Shown: one piece after another, positions 21,397 to 30,940 of the stretch
Layout: every line of letters begins with the position of its first letter
Position numbering within the stretch: position 1 is the stretch's first letter
DNA from: Sporosarcina psychrophila
Lineage (GTDB): Bacteria > Bacillota > Bacilli > Bacillales_A > Planococcaceae
Direction of reading: 5' to 3'
DNA length: 64,000 nucleotides
Assembly (NCBI RefSeq): GCF_001590685.1
Contig: NZ_CP014616.1
Span: 552,501-616,500 of the forward strand
Program-made: the position numbers and the translations under genes
The notes under the pieces: model-generated
Seen by the model: only the letters and a program-made list of their open reading frames with translations
Databases searched by the model: none
Told to the model about the DNA's origin: nothing

Positions 21397-22413
21397 GTGC
21401 AAGACAATGACATTGTATTAAAAGTAAACAATCTTAAAACTTATTTTCATACAAGCCACGGTGTAGTTAAAGCTGTTGACGGAATTGATTTTATAGTTAA
21501 AAGAGGTAAAACGATTGGGTTAGTTGGAGAATCGGGTTGTGGAAAAAGTGTCACCTCACTTTCTATTATGGGGCTCTTGCCTAAGTCCCTTGCACAGATA
21601 GAAGATGGGGAAATCAACTTTAATGGAATGGATTTAACGAAAATGAATGAGAAGTCCTTAAGGAAATTAAGAGGCAATGAAATTTCGATGATTTTTCAAG
21701 AACCAATGACTTCGTTAAATCCTGTGTTTACAATTGGTCAGCAGCTAAGTGAACCACTTAAACAACATACTAAATTGAATAAGAGTGAAATGAAAAAGAA
21801 AATTATTGATATGCTAACTTTGGTAGGTATACCAAGACCCGAAGGGATTTATTCTGAATACCCTCATCAGCTTTCTGGCGGAATGAGACAAAGAGTGATG
21901 ATTAGTCTTGCTATGCTATGCAACCCAAGACTATTAATTGCTGATGAACCAACAACAGCACTTGATGTAACCATACAAGCACAAATCTTGGAGTTAATTA
22001 AGGAAATTAGAAACAAACAAGATATGTCTATCATTTTAATTACCCATGACTTGGGTGTAGTTGCGGAAATGTGTGATGAAGTTGTCATTATGTACGCTGG
22101 TTTAATTGTTGAACAAGCAGATATAAAAACGATATTTGACAACCCGAAACACCCTTATACACAAGGGTTATTAAATTCACGTCCAGGGACGAATGCAAAT
22201 GAAAGAAAGCAAAGATTGGTGTCTATTCCTGGAAGTGTCCCAAGACCGGATGAATTACCACCCGGTTGCACATTTGCGGCTCGTTGCCCATATGTAATGG
22301 AAAAATGTAAAACCGAGAAGCCACCTTTATATAAATTGGAAAATCAACTATCTCGTTGTTGGCTATATGAAGACGAGTCTATGAGAAAGGAAAGAAACTT
22401 ATGTCTGAACTAA
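21397..22413 (+). CDS. oligopeptide ABC transporter ATPase, OppD type
   Basis: A 338-residue ATPase with Walker A GESGCGKSVTS, signature LSGGMRQRVMIS, Walker B LIADEPTTALD, and an H-loop in ILITHDLGVVA. The C-terminal oligopeptide/dipeptide extension (PPGCTFAARCPYVMEKC) carries the Cys residues that bind an iron-sulfur cluster in some relatives. It starts GTG after AAGGAGGG. It overlaps the OppF-type gene by 13 nt. Confidence 0.92.
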   Translation: MQDNDIVLKVNNLKTYFHTSHGVVKAVDGIDFIVKRGKTIGLVGESGCGKSVTSLSIMGLLPKSLAQIEDGEINFNGMDLTKMNEKSLRKLRGNEISMIFQEPMTSLNPVFTIGQQLSEPLKQHTKLNKSEMKKKIIDMLTLVGIPRPEGIYSEYPHQLSGGMRQRVMISLAMLCNPRLLIADEPTTALDVTIQAQILELIKEIRNKQDMSIILITHDLGVVAEMCDEVVIMYAGLIVEQADIKTIFDNPKHPYTQGLLNSRPGTNANERKQRLVSIPGSVPRPDELPPGCTFAARCPYVMEKCKTEKPPLYKLENQLSRCWLYEDESMRKERNLCLN

Positions 22414-23366
22414 TATTGAAAGTGAGAGACTTAAAGCAGCATTATAAGATAGATCGAGGTTGGTTAAAAGAAAGCTCCGTTGTTAAGGCTGTTGATGGTA
22501 TTAATTTTGAAGTTATTAAAGGAGAAACTTTTAGTATTGTTGGTGAAAGTGGTTGTGGGAAATCTACAACAGGAAGAACAATACTAAGACTCAATGAACC
22601 AACGGCTGGAGAAGTTATTTTTGAAGGACAAGATATTGCTAAGCTTTCGTATGAAGAAATGCGGAAACTTCGTAGAAAAATGCAAATGATTTTTCAAGAT
22701 CCCTATGCTTCTTTAAATCCTAAAAAGACAGTTCGACAAATTTTACTTGAACCTTTACGCGTTCATAAACTATTTACACCTAAAGAACGTCTTGAGAAAG
22801 TTATTAGTATTTTAGAGACTGTAGGATTATCTGAATATCACATTGATCGTTACCCACATGAGTTTTCTGGTGGACAAAGACAACGAATTGGAATTGCGAA
22901 GGCGGCGATTTTAAACCCGGAACTAATTATTGCAGACGAACCCGTATCTGCACTTGATGTATCCATACAATCCCAAGTAATTAATCTACTATTAAAACTG
23001 CAAAAAGAATTAGGTCTGACATATATCTTTATCTCACATGATCTCGGTGTTGTTCGTCATATCTCGGACCGTGTAGCTGTTATGTACCTCGGGAAAATTG
23101 TTGAAGTTTCTAAAACAGAAGACTTGTATAATAGACCATTGCATCCTTACACACAAGCCCTATTATCGGCAGTTCCGATAGAGCATCCTGATGAGGTTAA
23201 AGAAAGGGTAATCTTAACTGGCGATGTTCCAAACGCTGTAAAACCTCCTTCTGGTTGCACATTTCATCCAAGATGCCCAGCAGCAATGGATATGTGTTCG
23301 AAAGTGCAACCAGTACCTACTGTACATGATGGAGATCATACGGTTTCATGTCATTTATATAATTAA
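22401..23366 (+). CDS. oligopeptide ABC transporter ATPase, OppF type
   Basis: A 321-residue ATPase with Walker A GESGCGKSTTG, signature FSGGQRQRIGIAKA, Walker B LIADEPVSALD, and the C-terminal PSGCTFHPRCPAAMDMC. It pairs with the OppD-type subunit to power uptake. It is the last gene of the operon, followed by a terminator. Confidence 0.92.
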   Translation: MSELILKVRDLKQHYKIDRGWLKESSVVKAVDGINFEVIKGETFSIVGESGCGKSTTGRTILRLNEPTAGEVIFEGQDIAKLSYEEMRKLRRKMQMIFQDPYASLNPKKTVRQILLEPLRVHKLFTPKERLEKVISILETVGLSEYHIDRYPHEFSGGQRQRIGIAKAAILNPELIIADEPVSALDVSIQSQVINLLLKLQKELGLTYIFISHDLGVVRHISDRVAVMYLGKIVEVSKTEDLYNRPLHPYTQALLSAVPIEHPDEVKERVILTGDVPNAVKPPSGCTFHPRCPAAMDMCSKVQPVPTVHDGDHTVSCHLYN

Positions 23367-23383
23367 TAAACGCTGGGATTTTT

Positions 23384-23413
23384 AATAACCCTAGAATATA
23401 CTCTAGGGTTATT
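23384..23413 (+). terminator. terminator of the Opp operon
   Basis: A perfect 12-bp stem AATAACCCTAGA / TCTAGGGTTATT with a six-base loop. Only a short T-rich tail follows. Confidence 0.75.
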
Positions 23414-23536
23414 GTTGTACTAACAAGTCTGTTGATTAGTTAATTACTCCTAATATAAGTATAGAAAGAAGACGCCTATTCTGATACGATCTAAAATGAC
23501 TAAACGAACATCGATATGTAGGAATGGTGTCCTCTA

Positions 23537-24290
23537 TGAAGCAGTTTGCCACGACTTCAAAACTTTTATCTACCTTTATTTCAACAGAAGAATTGCTGCC
23601 ACTTGTAGAAAATTATTAGTATGAGGATGTTGCACGAAAATTTCATGTATGTGATGGCGTCAATTGGTCCTTCACCTGCAAATTACTCATCCATCAGTAA
23701 GAAGGCAAGTGACATTCCATATGGAGCTTTCTGAGATTTATTCATTTATTGATTGCCAAATGCAAACAGGCAAAAAAACAAGAAAGTAGAACAGAAGCTC
23801 CTACCCGAGAAATCCACGGCAATTCCCGTCGGGAAGACCTAGACACCTTATCACGAGGAGAGATTCGAAATCAAGCTTCATATCGCTTATACGCGGGAAA
23901 CTGGGGACGCCCTTCGAAGTAGAGGAGACGGGTAGATTGAGTTGCCAGCGAAGAATCTTTGGATAACAATGGATTGATGCTTATACAGGATACGCATACG
24001 GAAAAAATAGTCGGCTGAATCATTTTCTGGAATAGAGCTAGAACTTCATCATTCAATTACGGAAAAACGTTGAGCCGTATCGATAGCATTCACTTCGCCG
24101 GATGCACCAACTCGATTCAAATGTATTTGGTGACGTAACGTGCCAAGTCAGAGTTAAGCAATTATATGGAAAAAGCAGTTAGACAATTAACCTTCAGTAG
24201 CTTCACCCACAAATTTTTGGTGCAGACATTAGTGATGAAATATCAAAATGCAATTGTAGATTTCCTGTTCCGGCCGGGAAATACAGCGGA
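23537..24290 (+). pseudogene. dead IS4-family transposase
   Basis: An ATG-started segment reads MKQFATTSKLLSTFISTEEL then LPLVENY and a stop, continuing YEDVARKF in the style of IS4-family transposases in Bacillus. Further pieces in shifted frames (KLHIAYTRETGD near 23872, ELHHSITEK near 24045) fit later parts of the same protein. Several stops and frameshifts make it non-functional. No terminal repeats could be defined. The rest of 23414-24381 holds nothing else recognisable. Confidence 0.65.
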
Positions 24291-24381
24291 ATAAATTCAC
24301 CTATATTTAGTTATTTAACAGGCGTGTTATACTATATACAGCTATTGATGAAAATTACAGATTCCTTTAAGGAGGGTCATT

Positions 24382-25089
24382 ATGGGTTCGACACAGCCAC
24401 GAAGGATGTCAAAGGATTATGCCTATTCTGAATTAAAAAACAAGATTCTGAGTGGAGTAATTTTGCCAGATCAAGATTTAGTAGAAGGAAAGCTAGCAGA
24501 GGAATTGGATATTAGTAAAACGCCCCTAAGAGAGGCATTACAAAAGCTAGAAGTAGAAGAATTGGTCATTAGACAACCTAATGGAAGATTAAAAACTGCT
24601 TCTATTACAGTACAAGAGGCTGAAGAGTTGTTTCTTGTGAGGAGCTATCTAGAAGGAATTATAGCAAATAAAGCTACTCAGAATGCAACTAAAGAAGATA
24701 TTGAAATACTCTCTAGTTATTGTCATAGAATTAGACAAGCGACCAAATATAAAGATGGCGAAGAAGTTCTCTATTACGGGAAAAAGTTCCATGATCAGTT
24801 GTATGTAATGAGTGGGAATCGAACGGCAGTAAAAATTCTAAGTCAGTTGAATGATCATACGACTAGATACCGTAGGCTGGTTACAATGAATAACGATGAA
24901 ATAATTAGTGGGAATACCGGGCTTAATGGAAGTACGGAGGATCATACAATTATTCTTGAACATATCACCAATGGAGATCGATTAAAAGCAGAAAACGCCA
25001 TGAGAATTCATATTAAAAGTAGTATGAGTACAGCCATAGAGTCGATTAAGAAGTATGAACTGAATTTAAGTAAAGAAATTAAATCTTAA
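24382..25089 (+). CDS. GntR family regulator, FadR/FCD subfamily
   Basis: A 235-residue transcription factor. The N-terminal winged helix covers about residues 10-75, with the GntR recognition pattern LAEELDISKTPLREALQKLE. The C-terminal all-helical FCD effector domain (about 85-225) has metal/ligand positions in RSYLEG, FHDQLY and HTIILEHI. FCD regulators usually respond to small organic or amino acids. Its place at the end of the catabolic cluster suggests it controls the lyase and peptidase-Opp operons. It starts with ATG after AAGGAGGG. Confidence 0.88.
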   Translation: MGSTQPRRMSKDYAYSELKNKILSGVILPDQDLVEGKLAEELDISKTPLREALQKLEVEELVIRQPNGRLKTASITVQEAEELFLVRSYLEGIIANKATQNATKEDIEILSSYCHRIRQATKYKDGEEVLYYGKKFHDQLYVMSGNRTAVKILSQLNDHTTRYRRLVTMNNDEIISGNTGLNGSTEDHTIILEHITNGDRLKAENAMRIHIKSSMSTAIESIKKYELNLSKEIKS

Positions 25090-25227
25090 TCTAGATTTCC
25101 ACATTATGGGATGTCAACAGTAAGTTGCACAAAGATTATAAGGACTGTAATTTGGACTTTACCGTATTTTTATAACAGAGTGTTCATAGATTAAATTTTA
25201 TTAAACCGGAAAACATAATCATCAAGT

Positions 25228-25905
25228 TCAAGTATGAGCATCCTTCATTGTAAATGTGCCTAAAGCTTCATCAAATAATTTATTTTTAAAATCACTTCTA
25301 CGAGCTGTATGGAACATCTGAATGGGATCAAGTTGTCTATCAATGCTAGATAGGGCTTTATTAGGCAAGGCTGCCATTTTGTATAGTCCGCATTGTGGAC
25401 TATAACTTCCTGGCTGAAGAGGTAAACAAATAAGCATACGTAATACCATTTTTCGTTCACTCGTACATAAATCAGATCACTAAAAACAGTTGCCCTTGGT
25501 CATTGAACTCACTGCTTGACCAGCTCTTTTTCTGAGGGGATTCTCTACAAAGTCATAAAGCAAGTACATCTAGGTATTTTAAGGACTTTACTTACTGCTA
25601 TTGGATATTTGTGATTGTTAAGATAGTTATTTTAGTCCCATGATCAGCACGGCTTACTTTAAGATATCGTTTTCCAACAAGCGTTCATTTTCTTTGCACA
25701 ATTGATTACTTCATTCTCTCCGGGTGTATGGTTATCTTTCTCACTGAAGGAACTAGAAGCCTCCGCGTGTTTCACCCATTTATCGAACGCCAAGGCTGTT
25801 AATTCGTATTCCGGGAAAATATCGATTCTAGATTTCTTATTCACATAAATCTGTGAGATTTGATTTTTAAATTCTTTTGTGAAGGTTATTCATTTTTTGT
25901 GTCAT
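25228..25905 (-). pseudogene. dead IS3-family (IS150-like) element, OrfA and OrfB relics
   Basis: On the minus strand, 25905 to 25659 reads, after one frameshift, FTKEFKNQISQIYVNKK and YELTALAFDKWVKHAEAS followed by FSEKDNHTPGENE, a typical OrfA helix-turn-helix transposase. From 25460 to 25228, two frames together give NEKWYYVCLFVYLFSQEV and DPIQMFHTARRSDFKNKL, the OrfB integrase core; the catalytic HTDRGSEF is mutated. The middle is deleted. Nothing else is recognisable in 25090-26041. Confidence 0.75.
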
Positions 25906-26041
25906 TGTAGACTCTTTACGTACTTGTTAGTGATGTCCTACAAGACCTTTACTTCATTGTCTTACTTAGTCTAGCCCATTCAATAAAGGAGATTTGACAT
26001 TTGCTTTGGACGGGCTAAAAAGAAACAGGGGGTAGAATAAA

Positions 26042-27415
26042 GTGTCTAAATCCATTCTTTTAGCTAGAGTACAGGGGATATTCATATTTATTATCGCTCT
26101 TGCTATTTTATTTCAGCAATTATTTAATAGTAGTAGTCCAATGCCGGCAATTATTCTTTATGGCTGTATAACAATGGTGCTCCTTCTTTTTCCAACTATA
26201 AAAAGATCTACATTAATTATTTCAATGATAATGCTAGTTCTTGGTCATATATTGTTTTTTTATTACCATTTAGATTTTGATGTTTGGAAATCTGCGGTTT
26301 CTATAAACTTAGGACTGATCAGTCTTTTTTCCTTTGTTCCGATGTTAATTATGCCTATTAGTGCTGGGGGATACTTGTACAGTATTGAAATGGAGTTGAA
26401 AAGACTCCATTCTAAACCAACCTCCGTTTTTTTACTATTATCATTTTTAACTTTTCTTCTTGGTTCCGTAGTGAATCTAGCTATTATCCGTGTTCTATAT
26501 CCCTTATTTAAAAAGACGAGTCTTTCACCCGAACGTTTAGGAAAGGCAATGTATACTGGATTTATCTCAACAAATGTATGGTCACCGTATTTTGCCTCTG
26601 TGGCAATAATTCTTCACTTTATGGAACTACCTTATACAACACTTGGGCCTTTTATATTAACTTTGGCAATTATACATTTTGTTTTCGGGAATATTGTTGT
26701 TCTCTTTATATTGAAAAAGGATAAGAATCTAGAGTTACCGGAAGAAATGGTTCTGCAATTTGAGAGAATGAATGATCAAAGAAAAAATATGATTCAATTG
26801 ATTATAATCATGAGTGGTATTTTTATTTTATTGTTTATTTTGGAAAAAGCGACAGGTCAAAAAATGACGGTTCTTGTTTCAATAATGGGTTTATTAGGTT
26901 CGATGATATGGCTTTTATTCCTTAAGGAGGGAATGAAGTTAAAGGAACATTTAAGTACGTACATTATATTTTCCCTTCCGAAAATAGCAAACGAATTAAG
27001 TTTGTTTATTAGCGCAGGTTTCTTCGGAATTGTTGTCATGAGTACACCTGTTAACTTACTTATTAATAGCTTTATTAATACGATCGCAGGTAAAGTATCA
27101 TTGATCTTCTTAATAGGAATTCTAATACTTTTACCAGTGAGTTTAGCATTCATAGGTGTACATCAAATCGTTTCTGTCACATTATTAGCGACATCGATTT
27201 CACCTGAAACCATTGGTTTATCTACTCTAGCATACGGAGTATTATTAGCTGCTGCATGGTGCCATTCTTCGGGGGCTTCGCCTTTCTCTCCCCTTAACCT
27301 TACACTCGGTAGCGTTTTAAATAAAAGCTCATTTAACGTAGGTATTGGAAGCAACTATCTATTCTTTATAGGTACTTTATTAATCACTATTAGCTTTGTT
27401 TATTTTATAAGGTGA
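26042..27415 (+). CDS. polytopic membrane protein, putative transporter
   Basis: A 457-residue protein with about 12 hydrophobic segments and few charged residues, starting GTG after AGGGGG. The internal pseudo-repeat feel, the half-way hydrophilic loop (residues 235-255, LELPEEMVLQFERMNDQRKN) and the late SSGASPFSPLNLTLGS resemble ion-transporter-superfamily permeases for organic anions, but no family could be assigned with certainty. It lies downstream of the GntR regulator, so it may import or export a compound handled by the catabolic cluster. Confidence 0.6.
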   Translation: MSKSILLARVQGIFIFIIALAILFQQLFNSSSPMPAIILYGCITMVLLLFPTIKRSTLIISMIMLVLGHILFFYYHLDFDVWKSAVSINLGLISLFSFVPMLIMPISAGGYLYSIEMELKRLHSKPTSVFLLLSFLTFLLGSVVNLAIIRVLYPLFKKTSLSPERLGKAMYTGFISTNVWSPYFASVAIILHFMELPYTTLGPFILTLAIIHFVFGNIVVLFILKKDKNLELPEEMVLQFERMNDQRKNMIQLIIIMSGIFILLFILEKATGQKMTVLVSIMGLLGSMIWLLFLKEGMKLKEHLSTYIIFSLPKIANELSLFISAGFFGIVVMSTPVNLLINSFINTIAGKVSLIFLIGILILLPVSLAFIGVHQIVSVTLLATSISPETIGLSTLAYGVLLAAAWCHSSGASPFSPLNLTLGSVLNKSSFNVGIGSNYLFFIGTLLITISFVYFIR

Positions 27416-27570
27416 AGTTCTAGTGATTTGGGTCCCTTCTTATGAAATTAAACAAATCCGACGCGGTCTTGGAGACTGTCTCGGATAGTAACTTTGTTTT
27501 TAAAAAGGGAGTAAATACGTTAATAGGCGAAAATATCGCCGGTAAAAGGTCCCTTTTATATAGTGAGGTT

Positions 27571-28051
27571 GATGTAGGATAGCTGTTTATCGCTTATGGC
27601 GGAATTATCACCTTTGTACCATTGTTTGCCGACTCGATCAAGATCAATTCAGGTACATTCTTTCTGGTTTATGTAGCCACGCTTGTCCTGATTCGTCCCA
27701 TTGTGGGGAGACTTCCAGATCGGTACGGTGAGACGTTTGTCATTATACCTGCACTAGTAATTACGATTTTGGTTTTGATTGTCTTGAGTTTCTCGGCCAA
27801 TTTTTTCGGCGGTTTTGTATGGGATTGGTTTCGGTTACGCGCAAGCTGCACTTCAGGCAGCAACGATACGTCTTGTTAGTCCAGAATGTATTGGTTTAGC
27901 CAATGCTTCTTTTTCGACTGCAACCGATCTAGTCATCGGGCTAGGTGCGATCATTCCGTGCTGGGTTTCCCAGTACATGAGCTACCAGGTACTGTTTACT
28001 GCCAGCGCTGTGTCAGTCGCGTTATCCTTGTTAATGTTCGCTTTTTTGTGA
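27571..28051 (+). pseudogene. major facilitator superfamily transporter, 3' remnant
   Basis: Two overlapping frames encode consecutive parts of an MFS protein: YGGIITFVPLFADSIK, VLIRPIVGRLPDRYGE (the loop 8-9 motif) and LVITILVLIVLS in one frame, then YGIGFGYAQAALQAATIRL and LGAIIPCWVSQYMSYQ in the next. A frameshift lies near 27815, and the 5' half is missing. It abuts the groEL fragment at 28124, marking a recombination junction. Nothing else is recognised in 27416-27570. Confidence 0.75.
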
Positions 28052-28123
28052 AGCGTTTGTTGAGAAACAATGAGCCTGGCCCTCAGAGCGCCGGTTCTCA
28101 TCCCTCCGAAACAGGTTGACGTA

Positions 28124-28636
28124 GCAGTTATCAAAGTCGGAGCAGCTACTGAAACTGAACTTAAAGAACGTAAACTTCGCATCGAAGACGCATTGAATTC
28201 AACGCGTGCAGCTGTTGAAGAAGGTATCGTTTCTGGTGGTGGTACTGCTCTTGTAAATGTCTATAGCAAAGTAGCAGCATTACTAGAGTCTACTGAAGGC
28301 GATGTAGCTACAGGTATTAAAATCGTACTTCGTGCGCTTGAAGAGCCTGTACGTCAAATCGCTAACAACGCAGGTCTTGAAGGATCAATCGTTGTAGACC
28401 GTCTGAAACGCGAAGAAGTAGGAATTGGCTTCAACGCAGCAGAAGGTACATGGGTAAACATGATGGAAGCTGGAATCGTTGACCTGACTAAGGTTACACG
28501 TTATGCAATCCAAAACGCAGCATCTGTTGCAGCTATGTTCTTGACTACTGAAGCAGTTGTTGCGGACCTACCTGAACCAGCAGGCGCAATGGGTGGCGGA
28601 ATACCTGACATGGGCGGTATGGGCGGCATGATGTAA
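28124..28636 (+). pseudogene. groEL 3' fragment (codons 375-544), copy 2
   Basis: 513 bp about 98% identical to 11371-11883, including the Gly-Met tail and stop. Visible changes include an Asp-to-Glu in KVAALL(D/E)STEG and a Met-to-Ile in GG(M/I)PDMGG. An in-frame ATG in MFS-derived sequence at 28070 would give a 188-residue chimera lacking the equatorial and most of the apical domain, unlikely to be useful. The 3' end is the left attachment site of the next element. Confidence 0.92.
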
Positions 28637-28637
28637 T
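28621..28637 (+). repeat. left attachment core (attL) of the 18-kb element
   Basis: GGGCGGCATGATGTAAT, spanning the last codons and stop of groEL. An identical 17-mer occurs at 46547-46563 (attR) and in intact groEL at 11868-11884. The flanks differ immediately outside: AAGCCGC on the element side here, TCTCTTC on the chromosomal side at the right end. Confidence 0.85.
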
Positions 28638-28689
28638 AAGCCGCTTAAACCCTTGATATATAAGGGTTTGTATGTAAGGGGAAAGTGAA

Positions 28690-28708
28690 ATGCTAACATT
28701 TTGCTAAC
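28690..28708 (+). repeat. integrase arm-type repeat, left end
   Basis: ATGCTAACATTTTGCTAAC, itself a TGCTAAC double, found again identically at 46409-46427 inside the right end of the element. The location beside the att core and integrase fits an arm-type binding site. Confidence 0.7.
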
Positions 28709-29930
28709 ATAGAGGATTATAATCGAGGCTTCTCATGAGTTGTGTAAACTTTTGGGAAGCTTCTTTTTTCATTTCTTGTGTTACGTGGAGATAGACATTC
28801 TTGGTGATTTGATCATCTGAATGGCCAAGTCTATCCATGATTTGTTCGAGTGCGACACCTGCTTCTGCTAAAAGCGAAGTGTGTGTATGTCTCAATGAGT
28901 GAGGTGTTAAGTCTTTGTTTATTTTTGCGATTGCAAGAAGTCTAGCCATCCTGAGTTGTACCATTTTAATGACGATAGGGTATCCTGGATGTCTCTCTGT
29001 TTTAGCAAAGATGAAGTCTTGATTATTGTAAGCATCACCTAACTGCTGAATGGTTTTTGCTTGAGTTTCTTTGTGAAGGCTCAAAGCTTTGATCACATCT
29101 TCATCCACAACAATTTTTCGTCTAGATTTTTTCGTTTTTGGTGTCACCAACTGAAACTGAACGGTATTATTATTGGGATTGTAATACGTTTTAGTAATGC
29201 TGATGGTTTGATTCACGAAATCAATATCTTTCCACTTGAGTGCTACTAATTCACCAACACGTATTCCTGTGTAGGAGAGGATAAGGAATATTAAGTAGTC
29301 TAACTCCAACCCCTGCTCCTTAGCGGTTTTTAAAAAGAGTGCAAGCTCTTCCTTTTCCAAGTACTTTGGTATTTCTTCTTCCTCCAATTGCTCGATTGTT
29401 TTTTTATCCTTTTTAAGATAAGAAAATTCAGTAGGGTCCTTCTTGATTAGCTCCAATTCTAATGCTTTCCGAAAAATCATTCTTCCAGTTCGATGTATTC
29501 CCTCCCTTGTACTATCAGAATATTCTCTGGCCTTTAAATCGTTCAGAGCATCTTGATATCTCTTTCTTGTGATGTCCTTCAATTTTAGTTGGGAAAAGTA
29601 GGGCAACAACTTATTGATTTCATGAATACGGACTCGAATTGTTCCGGGTTTAACATCTTTTGCTTCGCTATAGATTGGGAGCCACTGATTTGCAAACTCA
29701 CAAAAGTTCAAGTCTGTTTCCTCCACATATATTCCTTGATTTAACTCATGAATGAGCGCGGCAGCCGCTGATTCAGCTTTTTCTTTAGTTATAAAATCGC
29801 TTCTTACCTTTTGCCTCCTTTTCCCAGTAATCGGATCTATTCCAATATCGACGGTAAAAGCCCATTTGGAACCACAAGTACATTTTTTCTTCTTGCACGT
29901 ACATCCTCTCTTGTAAAAATGTCCTTTCAT
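28704..29930 (-). CDS. tyrosine-type site-specific integrase (Int1)
   Basis: A 408-residue phage/ICE-type integrase. An N-terminal Cys-rich segment (GCTCKKKKCTCGSKW) and arm-binding AP2-like domain lie at about residues 1-60, the SAM-like core-binding domain at 65-170, and the catalytic domain at 185-395 with Arg in YTGIRVGELVAL, HSLRHTHTSL, LGHSD and the nucleophile Tyr in KNVYLHVT. Its 3' end lies about 70 bp from the attL core in the groEL tail, the usual layout for an element that targets this site. It has a close paralogue at 32442 in the same element. Confidence 0.95.
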   Translation of the reverse strand: MKGHFYKRGCTCKKKKCTCGSKWAFTVDIGIDPITGKRRQKVRSDFITKEKAESAAAALIHELNQGIYVEETDLNFCEFANQWLPIYSEAKDVKPGTIRVRIHEINKLLPYFSQLKLKDITRKRYQDALNDLKAREYSDSTREGIHRTGRMIFRKALELELIKKDPTEFSYLKKDKKTIEQLEEEEIPKYLEKEELALFLKTAKEQGLELDYLIFLILSYTGIRVGELVALKWKDIDFVNQTISITKTYYNPNNNTVQFQLVTPKTKKSRRKIVVDEDVIKALSLHKETQAKTIQQLGDAYNNQDFIFAKTERHPGYPIVIKMVQLRMARLLAIAKINKDLTPHSLRHTHTSLLAEAGVALEQIMDRLGHSDDQITKNVYLHVTQEMKKEASQKFTQLMRSLDYNPLC

Positions 29931-30089
29931 TGAATGACCTCGCTTTCCTAAATATTTATATTACAATATCCATTATTTCCATTTTGAAAGATAACAATTC
30001 ATTAACCTTAGAGTTTTAGTTCAACAAATATGCGTGAAAGAGGTAAAATAATAAAAGAACATGTTTTAATTCAAACACGTTCCTTCTCG

Positions 30090-30284
30090 TCATTCATATT
30101 CTGCCAATTCTTTGTAATGTTCTTCCGCTGGATTCGAACCAAAAATGCGTTTTGGATAGTCTAAACCACCATCAATACCGACTGCGCCACATTTGCATAA
30201 TTTGAAATCATTTGTGTTTTTTGATTCGATAATATTATTGCAATGTATGCAACGGATTCGGTTTCTTTTTAGTTTCTTCTTCAT
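30090..30284 (-). CDS. small zinc-ribbon-like protein
   Basis: A 64-residue basic-N-terminal protein with four cysteines in CIHCNN and LCKCGAVG, spaced like a zinc ribbon, then GIDGGLDYPKRIFG and an acidic tail. It recalls small DUF proteins common on Bacillales phages and mobile elements; the function is unknown. It stands alone between the integrase and the SnoaL-like gene. Confidence 0.65.
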   Translation of the reverse strand: MKKKLKRNRIRCIHCNNIIESKNTNDFKLCKCGAVGIDGGLDYPKRIFGSNPAEEHYKELAEYE

Positions 30285-30487
30285 TTATAATGCTCACTAC
30301 CTTTTCCATAAGTATAAATGAATTTTAAACACAGATGTGAAATGATGCTAAATCATTTTATAGATTGTGAAAATATGTATTTAAACTAACGCGGCAGGTT
30401 AGTTGAAGAAGCAGTAAAGGCGGGATCCTTTTTTATAAATAAAAAAGACCCTAAAAAGGATCTTTTAATTGGTTAAATTAATCGAAA

Positions 30488-30895
30488 TTAAGTGTTAAGC
30501 TGGCGAAGTATGTCATGAACATCAACATGAGATCTTTGCTCAATAATTTTACCTTCAGAAACTCTCAAAAGTATCATCAGAGAAAATCTAGCCTTATTTC
30601 CAGTTGCAGGAACACCGACAAATGGGATGCCAGTATGAGTACCTTCGAATATAAAATAGGCTGCTACTAAATCGTCTTCCGCAACCATGGCTTTAATTGG
30701 CATTTTAAAGTCCGGAAAGGCATCGAAGTTTTTCTTTTCTGATTCTATAAGACCTTCCACCCCAGGATATGGCGTATCAAGTTGCGGATAAAACACAAAG
30801 TCCGGATGGCAGAAATCTTTAAGTGCATCATAATTCTCTTCTTCAATCGTTTTAAAAAAACGGCGAACTAAGTCTTTTTTTGCTTCAACGGACAT
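30488..30895 (-). CDS. SnoaL-like / NTF2-fold protein
   Basis: A 135-residue protein with the ester-cyclase or SnoaL-like pattern: KKDLVRRFFKTIEEENYDAL, HPDFVFYPQLDTPYPG, DFKMPIKAMVAEDDLVAAYF, GTHTGIPFVGVPATG, and the end EQRSHVDVHDILRQL. Such proteins are small-molecule isomerases, cyclases or hydrolases. It lies 45 nt downstream of an MBL-fold hydrolase in the same direction, both divergent from an Lrp regulator. Confidence 0.82.
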   Translation of the reverse strand: MSVEAKKDLVRRFFKTIEEENYDALKDFCHPDFVFYPQLDTPYPGVEGLIESEKKNFDAFPDFKMPIKAMVAEDDLVAAYFIFEGTHTGIPFVGVPATGNKARFSLMILLRVSEGKIIEQRSHVDVHDILRQLNT

Positions 30896-30940
30896 AGCGA
30901 TGAACCTCCTTAAATTAAATTTTCTTACACGGATCGTACC

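Noticed and set aside
28070-28636. An open 188-residue chimera beginning in MFS-derived sequence and ending as GroEL
   Set aside because: It has no clear ribosome site and lacks most of the chaperonin fold; better explained as a recombination scar than a gene.
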